A DNA stretch of 64,000 nucleotides, from contig OW569373.1 in assembly GCA_937625935.1 (NCBI GenBank), positions 409,357-473,356 on the forward strand, written 5' to 3'. Of this stretch, positions 29,515 through 39,774 are shown in pieces (positions within the stretch are counted from its first letter, which is position 1; every line of letters starts with the position of its first letter). The notes beneath the pieces were generated by a model. The model saw only the letters and a program-made list of their open reading frames with translations, did no database searches and was not told the origin of the DNA. The translations under genes were made by a program, and so were the position numbers. Source of the stretch: Tetramitus jugosus (taxonomy: Eukaryota; Heterolobosea; Eutetramitea; Acrasida; Vahlkampfiidae).

Positions 29515-31827
29515 ATGACAACAACAATTCACAACCTTGGATTTCCTCGTATTGGAGCTAAACGCGAGCTCAAGAGTGCAGTAGAAGCCTATTGGGCAGG
29601 TAAATTATCTGCTGTTGAGCTGGAGGCAGTTGGCGCTGAATTGCGTAAACGACATTGGCAACAACAAGCAAGCTCAGGAGTTCAGAAGATTCCTGTTGGT
29701 GATTTTGCCTGGTATGATCAGATCTTGGAGTGGTCAACAACAATTGGTGCTATTCCAAAGCGTTTCGGACAAGATGAAAAAGAACCAGTTTCTATCGACA
29801 CACTGTTCAGAATGGGTCGTGGAAGAGCTCCAACTGGTACACCAGCAGCTGCTTGTGAGATGACCAAGTGGTTTGATACCAACTATCATTTCATCACTCC
29901 AGAGATCTGGTCTGGTCAGAAGTATAGACTTGCGCGCGATGACCTCTTCAAGCATGTTTCAGAAGCTCAAACAGATGGACACAATGTCAAGGTTGTCATC
30001 CCAGGACCTCTTACTTGGCTTTGGTTTGCCAAGGGAGATGAATTTGAAGGTAATTCCGATGCAACTAAGCTATCCCTGTTGGATAATCTGTTACCAGTTT
30101 ACTCTGAGGTGTTGAAGCGTTTATCTGGACAAGGAGTGGAATGGGTTCAAATTGATGAGCCAATTTTGATTCTTGATCTTCCTTTGGAATGGAGAGATGC
30201 ATTCTCGAGAGTGTACAACAGTTTCTCTGAGTTATCAGGTATTAAACTACTTGTCGCCACCTACTTTGGAGGACTGAGAGATAATATTGACCTCGCACTA
30301 TCATTGAAGGTTAATGCGTTGCATATTGATGCAGTGAGAGATAGAGAACAACTCAATCAAGTTGTTGAGAAGATTGGAGCAGGTAAGATTCTGTCTGTTG
30401 GAATAATCGATGGAAGAAATATTTGGAGAACTGATTTGGATTCAGCTCGCTCAACATTGCTTGTAGCAGCTGAAAAACTTGGAGATCGTCTGTGGATAGC
30501 TCCATCTTGTTCTTTGCTTCATGTACCAGTCGATCTCTCTTTTGAGAATGAATTGGACGAAGAAGTTAAGTCTTGGTTGAGTTTTGCCATTCAGAAAATA
30601 GAGGAATTGTCTCTGTTGGGTTCATACTTGGATGGAGGTTTGAATGTTTCAGAGGAGGTATCTTCAAAAGTGTTAACACAACGAAATGCGTTAAACTCTC
30701 GTTGCTCTTCGAGCAGAACACACAATCCAGTTGTGAGAGAAAAGGTGGACAGTATCAAGTCGATTTCATTGAATCGTGTTGACTTCAGTCAAAGACGCTC
30801 TGCTCAGCAGAAGAAGTACAATCTTCCTCTCTTCCCCACAACAACCATTGGTTCATTCCCACAAACGGCTGATATCCGATCTCTTCGTCGTCGGTGGAAG
30901 AATGGTTCCCTTAACACCAAGGATTATGAAGCTTGTTTGCGCAAAGAAGTTGCACAAGTAATCGGCTTACAAGAAGAAATTGGATTGGATGTTTTGGTTC
31001 ATGGTGAGCCTGAGCGTAATGATATGGTCGAATACTTTGGAGAATTGCTCGATGGATTCGCATTCACTAAGAATGGTTGGGTTCAAAGTTATGGATCACG
31101 TTGCGTGAAGCCGCCAATTATCTTCGGTGACATCTATCGTCCTTCTGCTATGACTGTTGAATGGTCATCGTATGCTCAATCTCTCACAAGTTTGCCAGTA
31201 AAGGGAATGTTGACCGGACCAGTTACTATGCTCCAATGGTCATTTGTGAGAGATGATCAACCAAGAGAATTCACTTGCAAACAACTCGCTATTGTTTTGA
31301 GAGAGGAGGTTCTGGATCTGGAGAAGGCTGGAATTAGTATTATTCAAATCGATGAACCAGCGATCAGAGAAGGACTCCCATTGCGTAAATCAGATTGGGA
31401 ACACTACTTACAATGGGCAGTTGATTGTTTCAAGGTGACAACATCCGGTGTTCATGAAGAGACTCAAATTCACACTCATATGTGCTATTCTGAGTTCAAT
31501 GACATAATTGAATCAATTGCGGCAATGGATGCTGATGTGATCACCATTGAAACATCAAGATCCAACATGGAGTTGCTCAAAGTGTTCGAAAAGTTCTCAT
31601 ATCCAAATGAAATTGGACCTGGTGTCTATGATATCCATTCTCCAAATGTTCCAACTGTTGATTGGATGGTTCAATTGATCAAGAGAGCTACTTCCTTCTT
31701 GCCAAAGGAGCAAATATGGGTGAATCCTGATTGTGGATTGAAAACCAGAGGTCCTGTCGAAACCAAAGAGGCGTTGGTTGCCATGGTCGAAGCAGCTAGA
31801 CTGTTGAGGAAAGAATTTACTAACTAA
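29515..31827 (+). CDS. metE: Cobalamin-independent methionine synthase
   Basis: This 770-residue enzyme transfers the methyl group from 5-methyltetrahydropteroyl-polyglutamate to homocysteine, the last step of methionine synthesis in the cytosol. Length and layout match MetE/Met6: two homologous barrels, with the N-terminal one starting LGFPRIGAKRELK and the C-terminal one starting TTIGSFPQTADIR. Zinc ligands are seen in IHTHMCYSEF (His and Cys) and NPDCGLKTRG (Cys). The homocysteine-binding IDEPAIREG is also present. The ATG start is preceded by an A/C-rich leader. There are no introns. Presence of the B12-independent enzyme implies that methionine can be made without cobalamin. Confidence 0.97.
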   Translation: MTTTIHNLGFPRIGAKRELKSAVEAYWAGKLSAVELEAVGAELRKRHWQQQASSGVQKIPVGDFAWYDQILEWSTTIGAIPKRFGQDEKEPVSIDTLFRMGRGRAPTGTPAAACEMTKWFDTNYHFITPEIWSGQKYRLARDDLFKHVSEAQTDGHNVKVVIPGPLTWLWFAKGDEFEGNSDATKLSLLDNLLPVYSEVLKRLSGQGVEWVQIDEPILILDLPLEWRDAFSRVYNSFSELSGIKLLVATYFGGLRDNIDLALSLKVNALHIDAVRDREQLNQVVEKIGAGKILSVGIIDGRNIWRTDLDSARSTLLVAAEKLGDRLWIAPSCSLLHVPVDLSFENELDEEVKSWLSFAIQKIEELSLLGSYLDGGLNVSEEVSSKVLTQRNALNSRCSSSRTHNPVVREKVDSIKSISLNRVDFSQRRSAQQKKYNLPLFPTTTIGSFPQTADIRSLRRRWKNGSLNTKDYEACLRKEVAQVIGLQEEIGLDVLVHGEPERNDMVEYFGELLDGFAFTKNGWVQSYGSRCVKPPIIFGDIYRPSAMTVEWSSYAQSLTSLPVKGMLTGPVTMLQWSFVRDDQPREFTCKQLAIVLREEVLDLEKAGISIIQIDEPAIREGLPLRKSDWEHYLQWAVDCFKVTTSGVHEETQIHTHMCYSEFNDIIESIAAMDADVITIETSRSNMELLKVFEKFSYPNEIGPGVYDIHSPNVPTVDWMVQLIKRATSFLPKEQIWVNPDCGLKTRGPVETKEALVAMVEAARLLRKEFTN

Positions 31828-31938
31828 CAAATGCTGTCCTTTTGAGTAAATATTGGATAAAACATTCTCTATGCGAGCTGAGGAATAATACTCACACTGA
31901 AGTTTTATTGATAAAATAGAATATATGCGTGATCGTGC

Positions 31939-32415
31939 TTAAGCTTGATTTTCCTCCAATTTCTGAATCGTATTCAGCACTTCTGTAACATGGCTCTTGA
32001 AGAATATTTGACTATCATATGAAAGAGCAATCTTACCCTGCTTATCAACAAGGAATGTCTTTCTTCCTCTCACTAGTCCAAACAAATTGCCAGTCACTCC
32101 ATAATCACCTGCCACCTTTTGATCAGGATCCGACAATAGACTGAAGGGCAGTTTATACTTTTCCTTGAATTGTTGATGGTCTTCGACAGTGTCAATGCTC
32201 ACACCATAGACAGCGACATTTTCAGATGCCATTCCTTTAATGGCAGTCCAGTTGTCTCTAAAATGGCACGCTTGTTTTGTGCAGCCTGTTGTGTTATCTT
32301 TTGGATAAAAGTAAATAACAATGTACTTGTCTCCAATGAGTTTCGACAGAGTTACATCGTTATTGTTTTCGTCCTTCAGAGTGAAATCTGGGGCTTGATC
32401 ACCTACTTGTACCAT
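31939..32415 (-). CDS. Peroxiredoxin, Bcp/PrxQ type
   Basis: This 158-residue peroxiredoxin reduces hydrogen peroxide and alkyl peroxides with electrons from thioredoxin. The peroxidatic Cys45 sits in TTGCTKQAC (TPGCTxEAC in most relatives), and Cys50, five residues later, is the resolving Cys of the PrxQ subtype. The thioredoxin fold elements are present: YFYPKDN, VYGVSIDTVEDHQQFKEKY, PFSLLSDPDQKVAGDYGV and the C-terminal RKTFLVDKQGKI. No targeting peptide is evident, so a cytosolic site is likely. Full length, one exon. Convergent with methionine synthase, 111 bp apart. Confidence 0.95.
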   Translation of the reverse strand: MVQVGDQAPDFTLKDENNNDVTLSKLIGDKYIVIYFYPKDNTTGCTKQACHFRDNWTAIKGMASENVAVYGVSIDTVEDHQQFKEKYKLPFSLLSDPDQKVAGDYGVTGNLFGLVRGRKTFLVDKQGKIALSYDSQIFFKSHVTEVLNTIQKLEENQA

Positions 32416-32660
32416 GGTTCTCTCGTTCTTGTTGGTTTTGTTTGTTGTGGTTTTGTTTGTGTTTTTTCGGGAGGAAAATTGGAAAAGATTCTGCGCGGTA
32501 TGATGGGCAGCAACAAGAAAAGGTTGTGATCGACCAATCTATTTTTGTTCTTCCTAAAAAACATTATGACCTTTTCTTAACTGTTGTAAACGACTCGGGG
32601 AATCTCAAATACTCCTCCTTGACAGCCTGTTGTAAAAAAAATCCAAAGGAAAACAATCCA

Positions 32661-33719
32661 ATGACACACAGCATCTCCCCAAGAAACAAACAATCATCAG
32701 GATCAATAGGAAAAGATAGGGACTTGCACAGAGTTACTTTCAAGCTGCTCCTTCTAAATAAACGTTTGAGAAGTCGGAATGAACAATTAAAGAGAGAAAA
32801 CTTCCATCTGCAAGTTCGAGTCAAGGAATGCGATCCATTGGAAAGCGCCAAAACAACCGAGATGATAGAAAAACTTCATCATATAGCGACTAATCATCAT
32901 TTCTTGACTTTTCTGAACAATTGTGTTGATTCGACTCAGAATCCCATGTACAACGTGGGCCAAGAAGATAAAAACCTTTTGGATAATCATTCATTGGACG
33001 AACAAAACAAGTCTGCGGCAAAGGAGAAGAATTATCAAGCAATTATTGATGAGAGAGCACTCAATGATAGTTCAATCGAATCTCGAGGTTTGGATGATGG
33101 AATAGATCATATCCGACCGAGAGACACAAGAGAACAATTCGATGAATTGATGAGTTCAATATCTGACCTTCAGTCTCTGATTGTGCAACAGCTAGATTCG
33201 TCTTGCCAATCCGTTGAGAAGAAAAGGAGAAAGATTTACAGTAGGCTCGTTGACTCTTTGTTCGATCCTGGTATCTGGAAAGTGTTGAACAGTGCAATGA
33301 CTCGTAAGAAGACGACAAAACATTGTGTTGTAAAACTGATTCACCAACAAAGGGGGGGAATGACCAACGATAAGGACAACCAATTGGATTACCTCGCTTC
33401 CCATGTTGAAAACTATCTTATCAGATTAATAGAGGATGAGTTTGGTCAAGAGGCTCCAGGTGAGATAAAAGAAAGCATCAGAGAGTGCTCTGCTCTTTCA
33501 ATACGATTGGCATGTTACTTGATTATGTGCAAACCGAAAATGAGTATGATAATGCCCAAAAGAGGAGATACATTTAATTCAGATAAACATGAGAATGCCT
33601 CCTATGAATGTGATGTAATCGTCCAATCATTGAAAAGACCAGGGTTAGTATGCATCAGTGATAATAGAGTGTTCACCAAAGCACTAGTTGAATCAGAAAT
33701 TCGGAAGATTACCGTATAA
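32661..33719 (+). CDS. Coiled-coil protein A with GrpE-like C-terminal domain
   Basis: The start is set at the Met at 32661 after an A-rich leader (frame open further upstream without a better ATG), giving 352 residues. Residues 20-60 and about 120-150 are coiled coil. A conserved block reads YQAIIDERALNDSSIES, and then come DLQSLIVQQLDS and LFDPGIWKVLNSAMTRKKTTKH. The end carries KPKMSMIMPKRGDTFNSDKHENAS, later KRPGLVCISDNRVFTKALVES. The pattern FxxDKHExA, KxxG, R, A-V is that of the GrpE beta-domain that contacts the Hsp70 ATPase domain. The closest relative in the window is protein D (40758-41768). It is the outer left gene of the mirror-image Hsp70 locus. A nucleotide-exchange role for the neighbouring Hsp70s is inferred. 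Confidence 0.6.
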   Translation: MTHSISPRNKQSSGSIGKDRDLHRVTFKLLLLNKRLRSRNEQLKRENFHLQVRVKECDPLESAKTTEMIEKLHHIATNHHFLTFLNNCVDSTQNPMYNVGQEDKNLLDNHSLDEQNKSAAKEKNYQAIIDERALNDSSIESRGLDDGIDHIRPRDTREQFDELMSSISDLQSLIVQQLDSSCQSVEKKRRKIYSRLVDSLFDPGIWKVLNSAMTRKKTTKHCVVKLIHQQRGGMTNDKDNQLDYLASHVENYLIRLIEDEFGQEAPGEIKESIRECSALSIRLACYLIMCKPKMSMIMPKRGDTFNSDKHENASYECDVIVQSLKRPGLVCISDNRVFTKALVESEIRKITV

Positions 33720-33897
33720 TCTTTCGGTCTATCAAGATAAGAAACTAAAGTGTACTCGACTGGAGATCCTGCAAATTAGCAAATTTCCAAAAATCCACCA
33801 ACATCGGAAAAATTTTACAAGGAACCACCAGACTTGACACCAGGAATTGTAACATGTAAACCAACAAACCAAACCAAAAGCAAAAACACGAACAGCC

Positions 33898-35202
33898 ATG
33901 ACAACAAAAAATTATCGACCCACACCTACGAAAGCAGAACTAAAAAAAGAGGAGAAAACACCAATAAATAAGAAGTCATTACCTGAAGAGAAGGAAGAGA
34001 TCTCAATGCAGGCCAAGATTGAAGAATTATCGAGAGGGAAGGAAGAACTTTCAAAAAAGTTGGAAAAACTGACAAACAGAAATGAAGAATTACTGAAAGA
34101 AAGGGAAAACTTGGGTTCTAGATGTGATCAACTCGAAGAGAAGCTTCTTTTGTGTTCTGTAAATTCTGGATTTGTTGAATTTGTCAAGACCAACCAAGTA
34201 AAAAGAGTTGAAAGTTTAGAGAAACAAGTTGAGGAGTTGAAGAAAACGAATGAAACATTAAGAGCAGATATTGGAAAGAAAAACTCGAACAAGAAATGTC
34301 AAGAATTGCAGAATACCCTTAACATCCTTCAAAGATCAATGGACGAACTAAAGAAGGAGATTGAGGAGAGAGAAAAAACCTCAAGAAGGGAAAGGGAACA
34401 ACTCGAATCACAAATGAAGAATCAAAGTCTAACCTTTCATGCTGAAAAAGTCGGACTGTTAGAAGAGAAAGAAGCATCCCATCTCCTTTGCGAACAAAAA
34501 GACAAGGAAATAGCTGAACAAAAGCAACTACTCATAAATGAGAGAGCTCGTAATGACAGTTCCATAGGTAGTCATTGCTCCAGCAATGGAGAAATCAAAA
34601 TTCCTCTGGTTAGAGAAGTATTTGAGGAAGCGGTCAATTCTCTTTCTGAATTACTCACTTCTTTCTCCAGTTCCTATATTGGTACTGATGTCTGTAGTTT
34701 CCAAAAGAGCAAGAAGAATTTCCACCAGAAAATGATTGTTTCGCTCTTTGGCGAAGGATTATGGAAGATAGTAAAGAAAAAAGAGAAGCGAACAGAAATG
34801 AGAATCTCTAGTATTTTGACAGGAAAGGAGGGAAATGAAGATGAAAAGAAGATTTTGGAAACATCTCTGATGTCAACAATTGAGACTACTATTTATCGTT
34901 TCATTGAAGCAGAATTTCAATGGATGGTTCAAAGATCTGATGAGATCCAAACATGCATCAAGGCTTGCGCTCAACACGCATTACTCCTGGCTACCCATAT
35001 GACTCTTTGTGAGCCCAAAATGGGAGTGATAGTACCAAAATTTGGTAAGAAAGAGACTTTTAATCCTGAAAAGCATGAAGATGCTTCAGGCACCCACCAA
35101 ATGATTGTCAGTTTTACAAAGAGACCAGGTTTGATATGTACAATTGATAACAGAGTTGTAACAAGAGCATCAGTCGAGACTGTCCTAAAGAATTTAGAAT
35201 GA
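33898..35202 (+). CDS. Coiled-coil protein B with GrpE-like C-terminal domain
   Basis: This 434-residue protein has no introns. Residues 10-215 form a nearly continuous Glu/Lys-rich coiled coil. The linker block NERARNDSSIGS is shared with the other three paralogs, and VREVFEEAVNSLSELLTSF matches protein C. The last 70 residues read CEPKMGVIVPKFGKKETFNPEKHEDAS, then KRPGLICTIDNRVVTRASVETVLKNLE. These fit the GrpE pattern: GV-V-P, a loop, F[DN]P--HE-A, a hydrophobic strand, G, R, R-A-V. GrpE also pairs a long N-terminal helix with a small C-terminal beta-domain. It is convergent with Hsp70-like H1 and 169 bp from it. The GrpE relation is my inference from sequence pattern. Confidence 0.6.
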   Translation: MTTKNYRPTPTKAELKKEEKTPINKKSLPEEKEEISMQAKIEELSRGKEELSKKLEKLTNRNEELLKERENLGSRCDQLEEKLLLCSVNSGFVEFVKTNQVKRVESLEKQVEELKKTNETLRADIGKKNSNKKCQELQNTLNILQRSMDELKKEIEEREKTSRREREQLESQMKNQSLTFHAEKVGLLEEKEASHLLCEQKDKEIAEQKQLLINERARNDSSIGSHCSSNGEIKIPLVREVFEEAVNSLSELLTSFSSSYIGTDVCSFQKSKKNFHQKMIVSLFGEGLWKIVKKKEKRTEMRISSILTGKEGNEDEKKILETSLMSTIETTIYRFIEAEFQWMVQRSDEIQTCIKACAQHALLLATHMTLCEPKMGVIVPKFGKKETFNPEKHEDASGTHQMIVSFTKRPGLICTIDNRVVTRASVETVLKNLE

Positions 35203-35371
35203 CCTGAAAGCAGCAACATATGCTCCAATAATAAAAAATGGTCCTCTCTTCCCACTAACAATTATTCTTTACAACAAGTTATGAACTTTGATGGTGGTTG
35301 CTCAATAAAGTTGTAAGGTCACTCTCAATCTCCCAGCCAGTCGTCAGTTTTTTTGAATTGTTTGTACTTTT

Positions 35372-37753
35372 TTATTCCAATCTCCCAGCCAGATGAGTAT
35401 AGGTTTGTTTCATCTCCGTCAGATTCAAACCTGAAGAAGAAAAGGAACCTCCTCCAATATCTGCAAAGAGCCGTAGTAATGCATGATTGCTAGATGATCC
35501 CACTCCAACCGTATGCAACTTAAAACCTAGATGAGAGTACGTCGTCATCATGTTGTGTAGAGTGGATGAGGATCCTCCATCACTACATTCACCATCGGTC
35601 ATAAATAAGGCGATAGGTGTGTATCCATGAGGAGATCTTGATAAAATAGATTCGATGGATTTCATAGGTGACAGAAAATCGGTTCCACCATCAGCGTTGT
35701 GATTCATCATGTAATCTCGGACTAAACTGGTACTTAATAGTTTTTGTTCAAAACAAATACTAGCAGAACTCTGGTAGAGAACACAGGATACGATATCATT
35801 GGAAGCCGATCTTTGATCTAAAAAGGCATAGCAAGCTTCATAAAGAGCTCCAACACGGTTTCCATGACTGTACTTAAGGAAGTCGAGGGACGGTTGGACA
35901 TCTCTTCCACCCATCGAGCCAGAAATATCATTAGCAAAAATGACGTGATAGTTATGTTCGGGTTCTTGTGGTGGCACTTCTGTTGTTTCAAAAAGTCCTC
36001 CTTCAAACCTGATCACAGCCTCATACTTCTTACCAGAATTCTTCTCGATTGCATTCAGTTTAATTTCTGATTTTCCAAAGAACATTGTGACATCAACAGC
36101 TCTGTTGATACCCCCAGTTGTATCACTCATGTCAACGATAATCTCACCAATCTTTTTGCCAGCGGGTTCATCCACATAAGTCATGTTTGTTACAAGAGTT
36201 CCGAAAACAGCGATCGACATCGATTTTTGATTTGCAAATGAAGCTTTGTAAATCCTGGAAATTCCCTTATCGAACTCAACTTCTTCTCCAATTGTAACAT
36301 ACTTGTCAAAACAATCCATGCAATAATCCTTCGCTCCAATAGTTTTCTTCTTTTGAGAGTTGTGGGTTCCAAGAATAAATGGTTTTAAAGAAGAACAGCC
36401 ATACGTCATTCTCATTCTTCTAGAGTAAATTATACTAGGATCAGCACCAAGATATAAAGCCCCATCCACAATTGCCTCTCCTGGTTCAGGAGGTACAACT
36501 ATTCCTTTTTTCACTCTTGTACCGAACTTGTCCCTGACTAACTTCTGGAGGACTACCGATCCTCCAAAACCTCCAACAATAAATACATAGTCAAAAGGGG
36601 AATTCGTTTCACTGATACATGATGAGAATTGATCTTCTATCAGTGAAGAGATTTGATCGAGGGTGTCGACGTAAATCTTGGTCATATGATCTGAGGGCAA
36701 AATGATTGTATTACAGTCAGAATCAAAGTTCGCACTCTTCACCCCATTCTTTTTGAGAAGTGAATTAAGAACGCCGGGTGCTGTGATGAAAGCTTTCTCC
36801 CCCAAATCCTTCGTTCGACACTTAGTGCTCTCCCAATTACTCATTAACTCAAAGTGCTGAATGGGATACTTTCTTTTGAAATCGTTAATCAATTGTTCTC
36901 CAAACAATTCACACAAAAGAGTTTCAAACTTCCTATCAAGAACAGAGGAACCGCATACTCCTCCAGTACCACTTGTAATCTCCTTCAACTTTCCTTTGGT
37001 ATAGGTATGAGCTGTCAAATCAACAGTTCCACCTCCCGCATCCAAAACCAAGAACTTTTCGCCTTCTCTCAAAGGACTTCCTTGGCGCTTCAATTGCATC
37101 ATACAATAGACAGCAGCAGCCTCTGGTTCCAGCACTAACATAAAAGCATCCTCTGGAGGATCCTCGACTTCAATCATCCCAGCTCTGTATGCAGCCTTAC
37201 GCATAGCCGCCTTCTCAGAATCTTTCCAAATGGCAGGAATTGTCAAACACCAAATAATCTCACCCGGTTCAATTTCTTTTCCAATCTTTCTTGTTAGGTC
37301 CTCTTTGATCTTGTCAAACAATAACGTGAGATAATCAACAATTACATCATTTGCGTTTTTTTCCGCAGTTCCACTCGTGTCTTTCACGATATGATCGTGA
37401 GTCTGAAGTCCCATCTTGAAAAACTCAAATAGACGCAAGGTCTTGTCCTCATCACCATCCAACATTTCTTTCCAAGCAGTAAAACCCCAATATTCAGGTT
37501 CATCGTCCTCATTGTACGCAATCTTGGTCAGAGTTTTACAATATTTCACTGGTGAGTCCTCCCAGTTCAATTCCTTGTTGCTCTTCATGCATGATTCTCC
37601 AGGGAAACCATATGAATAACCTATTTAGAAAGATTTAGTGATGATGTCCTCCAATACTTGTCAAAAGAATAATTGATTACCTGTTCGTGATGTTCCAAAA
37701 TCAACTGCGATCACAATGGTTTTGGTTACTGTAATATTATCGATGATAGACAT
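35372..37753 (-). CDS. HSPA12-like Hsp70 ATPase fused to a von Willebrand A domain (H1)
   Basis: A short exon (37681-37753) encodes the phosphate-1 motif AVDFGTSRTG. A GTAATC...AAATAG intron joins it in phase 1 to exon 2 (35372-37620), giving 773 residues. The actin-like ATPase motifs are complete: LDAGGGTVDLTAHT (phosphate 2), LVLEPEAAAVYC, and VFIVGGFGGSVVL (adenosine). The divergent, long form resembles HSPA12 rather than canonical DnaK/HSC70, and no EEVD tail or normal peptide-binding domain is seen. Residues about 580-773 are a vWA domain with an intact MIDAS: NDISGSM, GGTD and MTDGE. vWA domains bind proteins through a metal ion, so this may replace the substrate-binding part. It is divergently transcribed from H2 and is the left half of the mirror-image locus. 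Confidence 0.85.
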
Positions 37754-37873
37754 TTTTGATGTTTGAAAGAAACCAATATGAGAAAAATGACCTCACAGCA
37801 AAAATCTTGACAAGTGATTGTTGTAACACTGCAGAAAAGAGAAAAGAGGGAGGCTTCCTTCGTTTTTTGACAG
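37754..37873. promoter_or_regulatory. Bidirectional promoter region between the two HSPA12-like genes
   Basis: Only 120 bp separate the start codons of H1 (minus) and H2 (plus). Both promoters must lie in or overlap this gap, so the pair is likely co-regulated. I see no clear TATA box or heat-shock element. It is the symmetry axis of the mirror-image locus. Confidence 0.5.
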
Positions 37874-39706
37874 ATGACGCCCACCATCGCAAAAGTGAAG
37901 GGAAGAAAAATGGATTTTTCGTTTGGTGGGAAACCAAAAAACATCAACATGGCTGACAAGAGTATTATTGACGAAAGTAGTGGTAATCACAAGAAAGTGG
38001 TTGTTGGTGTGGACTTTGGAACTAATGGAACTGGTTTTTCTTTTTCCTTTACTGGAGATACTGGAAAAACTGTTCATAATTTTCAGGATTGGGATGACTG
38101 TGGAGATGCGAGGTATTGCAAAAATCTGAGTTCTATTCTATATGAAAGATCAGAGGAGATTGCTTCTTCTTGGGGTTACACTGCTGAAAGAGATTATTTA
38201 ACCCAAGATGAAGATTCTGATTCTGATTCTGATTTAGATGTGGCCTCTTCTGTCCATCAGTCACCTACTCAGAAAGTTCTTTTTAAACAATTCAAGATCC
38301 ATATGAAAAAGAATCCTCACGGTAACATTTCCGAAAACGGTCTCGAACTTCCACTAACCAAGGTTATTTCAGATTACTTATACTTTGTTAAGGAGTTGAT
38401 AATGGATAGGGTTACAACATTGGACGCGACCATTGATATCAAGGATATTAGATGGTGTTTTTCTGTACCCGTTGTTTGGGAAGAAATTCACAAGAAACAA
38501 TTAAGAAAGATTGCATTTGAAGCTGGATTTATTGACGACGAAAATTGCCAGGAGAATGATTTTTTGATGGTTTCGGAACCAGAAGCTGCCGCAATTTATT
38601 GCATTGACAATGATATGAAAACAGGAGCAAAGAGTTTGAAACCTGGACAGTTGATTATGATTGTTGATGCTGGAGGAGGTACAGTAGATCTTACAGTCCA
38701 TACTCTCGATACACTGCAACGATTGAAAACAGTGACTATTCCTTCTGGTAACACACTTGGTTCCACAGCATTGGATGATGAATTCCTTTCCATTTTGAGA
38801 GAAAACTTTGGTGAAAAGAACATGGATAACTTCAAAAAAGAGAATCCCTTGATGTTCTTGGAACTCATGTCAAACTGGGAGAAAGCGAAGAGAGATGCAA
38901 AAGATTTCACAAAATCTCTCAAGTTGAATGTTCCTCCCAAATTAATGAAGATAGGAAGAGGATCACCTCTGATGAATGAGGACACCGGAAAGTTAATTCT
39001 GTCTGTCACTCATGTTGAAAGAATTTTCAAGACACCAATCAATGATACTATCCAACAGGTAAAGAAGCAACTATCTGAAACCAAGAAGACGGCTAGAAAA
39101 CCAGTTGATTACATCTTTTTGGTTGGTGGATTCGGACAAAACGAAATATTGAGAAAAAGACTGAAAGAAGAATGTGAGAAAGGTACTACAAAAATTGTGA
39201 TGCCCAAGTTTTGTGGTGAAGCAGTTGTGAACGGTGCTTGTATGCTCGGAAGAGATCCCAGTCTAATTCAAACAAGAAGATCGAGGTACTCATATGGTAT
39301 AGAAGTAGAACAACCTTTCAATCCTTCTATTCACGAAAGTGGACGATGTGTAGCCAAACACGGTGAATATTTATGTACCGGGGTATTCAAGACTTATGCA
39401 AAGAGAGGCCAAGAAGTTGAAACTGACAAGACACAGAGACATTCTTTTTTCATCGCACCCAATCAGGCTGAAGTTGAAGTTAAGATCTATTTCTCACCAA
39501 AAGAAAGAGTAAAGTATGTGGATGAAGTGAATGTTGCTCAGTTGCTTATTATCCCGATAAAGGTACAACCTAAGAATGGGACACAAGAAGTTGGAGTTTT
39601 AATGAAGTTTGGAAAAGCAGAGGTCATCATTGAAGTTGAACTAGAGGATGGCACAGTTACACAAGGAAAAGCGAAATTTTCCTCTGACAGTTTGAAGTTG
39701 TGCTGA
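37874..39706 (+). CDS. HSPA12-like Hsp70 ATPase (H2)
   Basis: This single-exon protein has 610 residues. It has the three nucleotide-binding signatures of the Hsp70/actin fold: VGVDFGTNGTGFSFSF, MIVDAGGGTVDLTVHT and IFLVGGFGQNEIL, along with VSEPEAAAIYC. Residues about 100-120 are an Asp/Ser-rich insert. After the ATPase domain comes a beta-rich region of about 130 residues that aligns in place with the corresponding part of H1 (SRYSYGIEVEQPFNPS, a KRGQEVETDK loop), but the protein ends there with no vWA domain. Later in-frame Met residues at positions 13 and 26 are alternative starts. With H1 it forms a divergent pair. It probably acts as an ATP-driven chaperone or scaffold in the cytosol. 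Confidence 0.85.
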   Translation: MTPTIAKVKGRKMDFSFGGKPKNINMADKSIIDESSGNHKKVVVGVDFGTNGTGFSFSFTGDTGKTVHNFQDWDDCGDARYCKNLSSILYERSEEIASSWGYTAERDYLTQDEDSDSDSDLDVASSVHQSPTQKVLFKQFKIHMKKNPHGNISENGLELPLTKVISDYLYFVKELIMDRVTTLDATIDIKDIRWCFSVPVVWEEIHKKQLRKIAFEAGFIDDENCQENDFLMVSEPEAAAIYCIDNDMKTGAKSLKPGQLIMIVDAGGGTVDLTVHTLDTLQRLKTVTIPSGNTLGSTALDDEFLSILRENFGEKNMDNFKKENPLMFLELMSNWEKAKRDAKDFTKSLKLNVPPKLMKIGRGSPLMNEDTGKLILSVTHVERIFKTPINDTIQQVKKQLSETKKTARKPVDYIFLVGGFGQNEILRKRLKEECEKGTTKIVMPKFCGEAVVNGACMLGRDPSLIQTRRSRYSYGIEVEQPFNPSIHESGRCVAKHGEYLCTGVFKTYAKRGQEVETDKTQRHSFFIAPNQAEVEVKIYFSPKERVKYVDEVNVAQLLIIPIKVQPKNGTQEVGVLMKFGKAEVIIEVELEDGTVTQGKAKFSSDSLKLC

Positions 39707-39774
39707 GCGCAGTTTCGAACTGACAGTACCTAATCAAATCAATAAAAATCAATGACACTCTTTATTCTGTTGCA

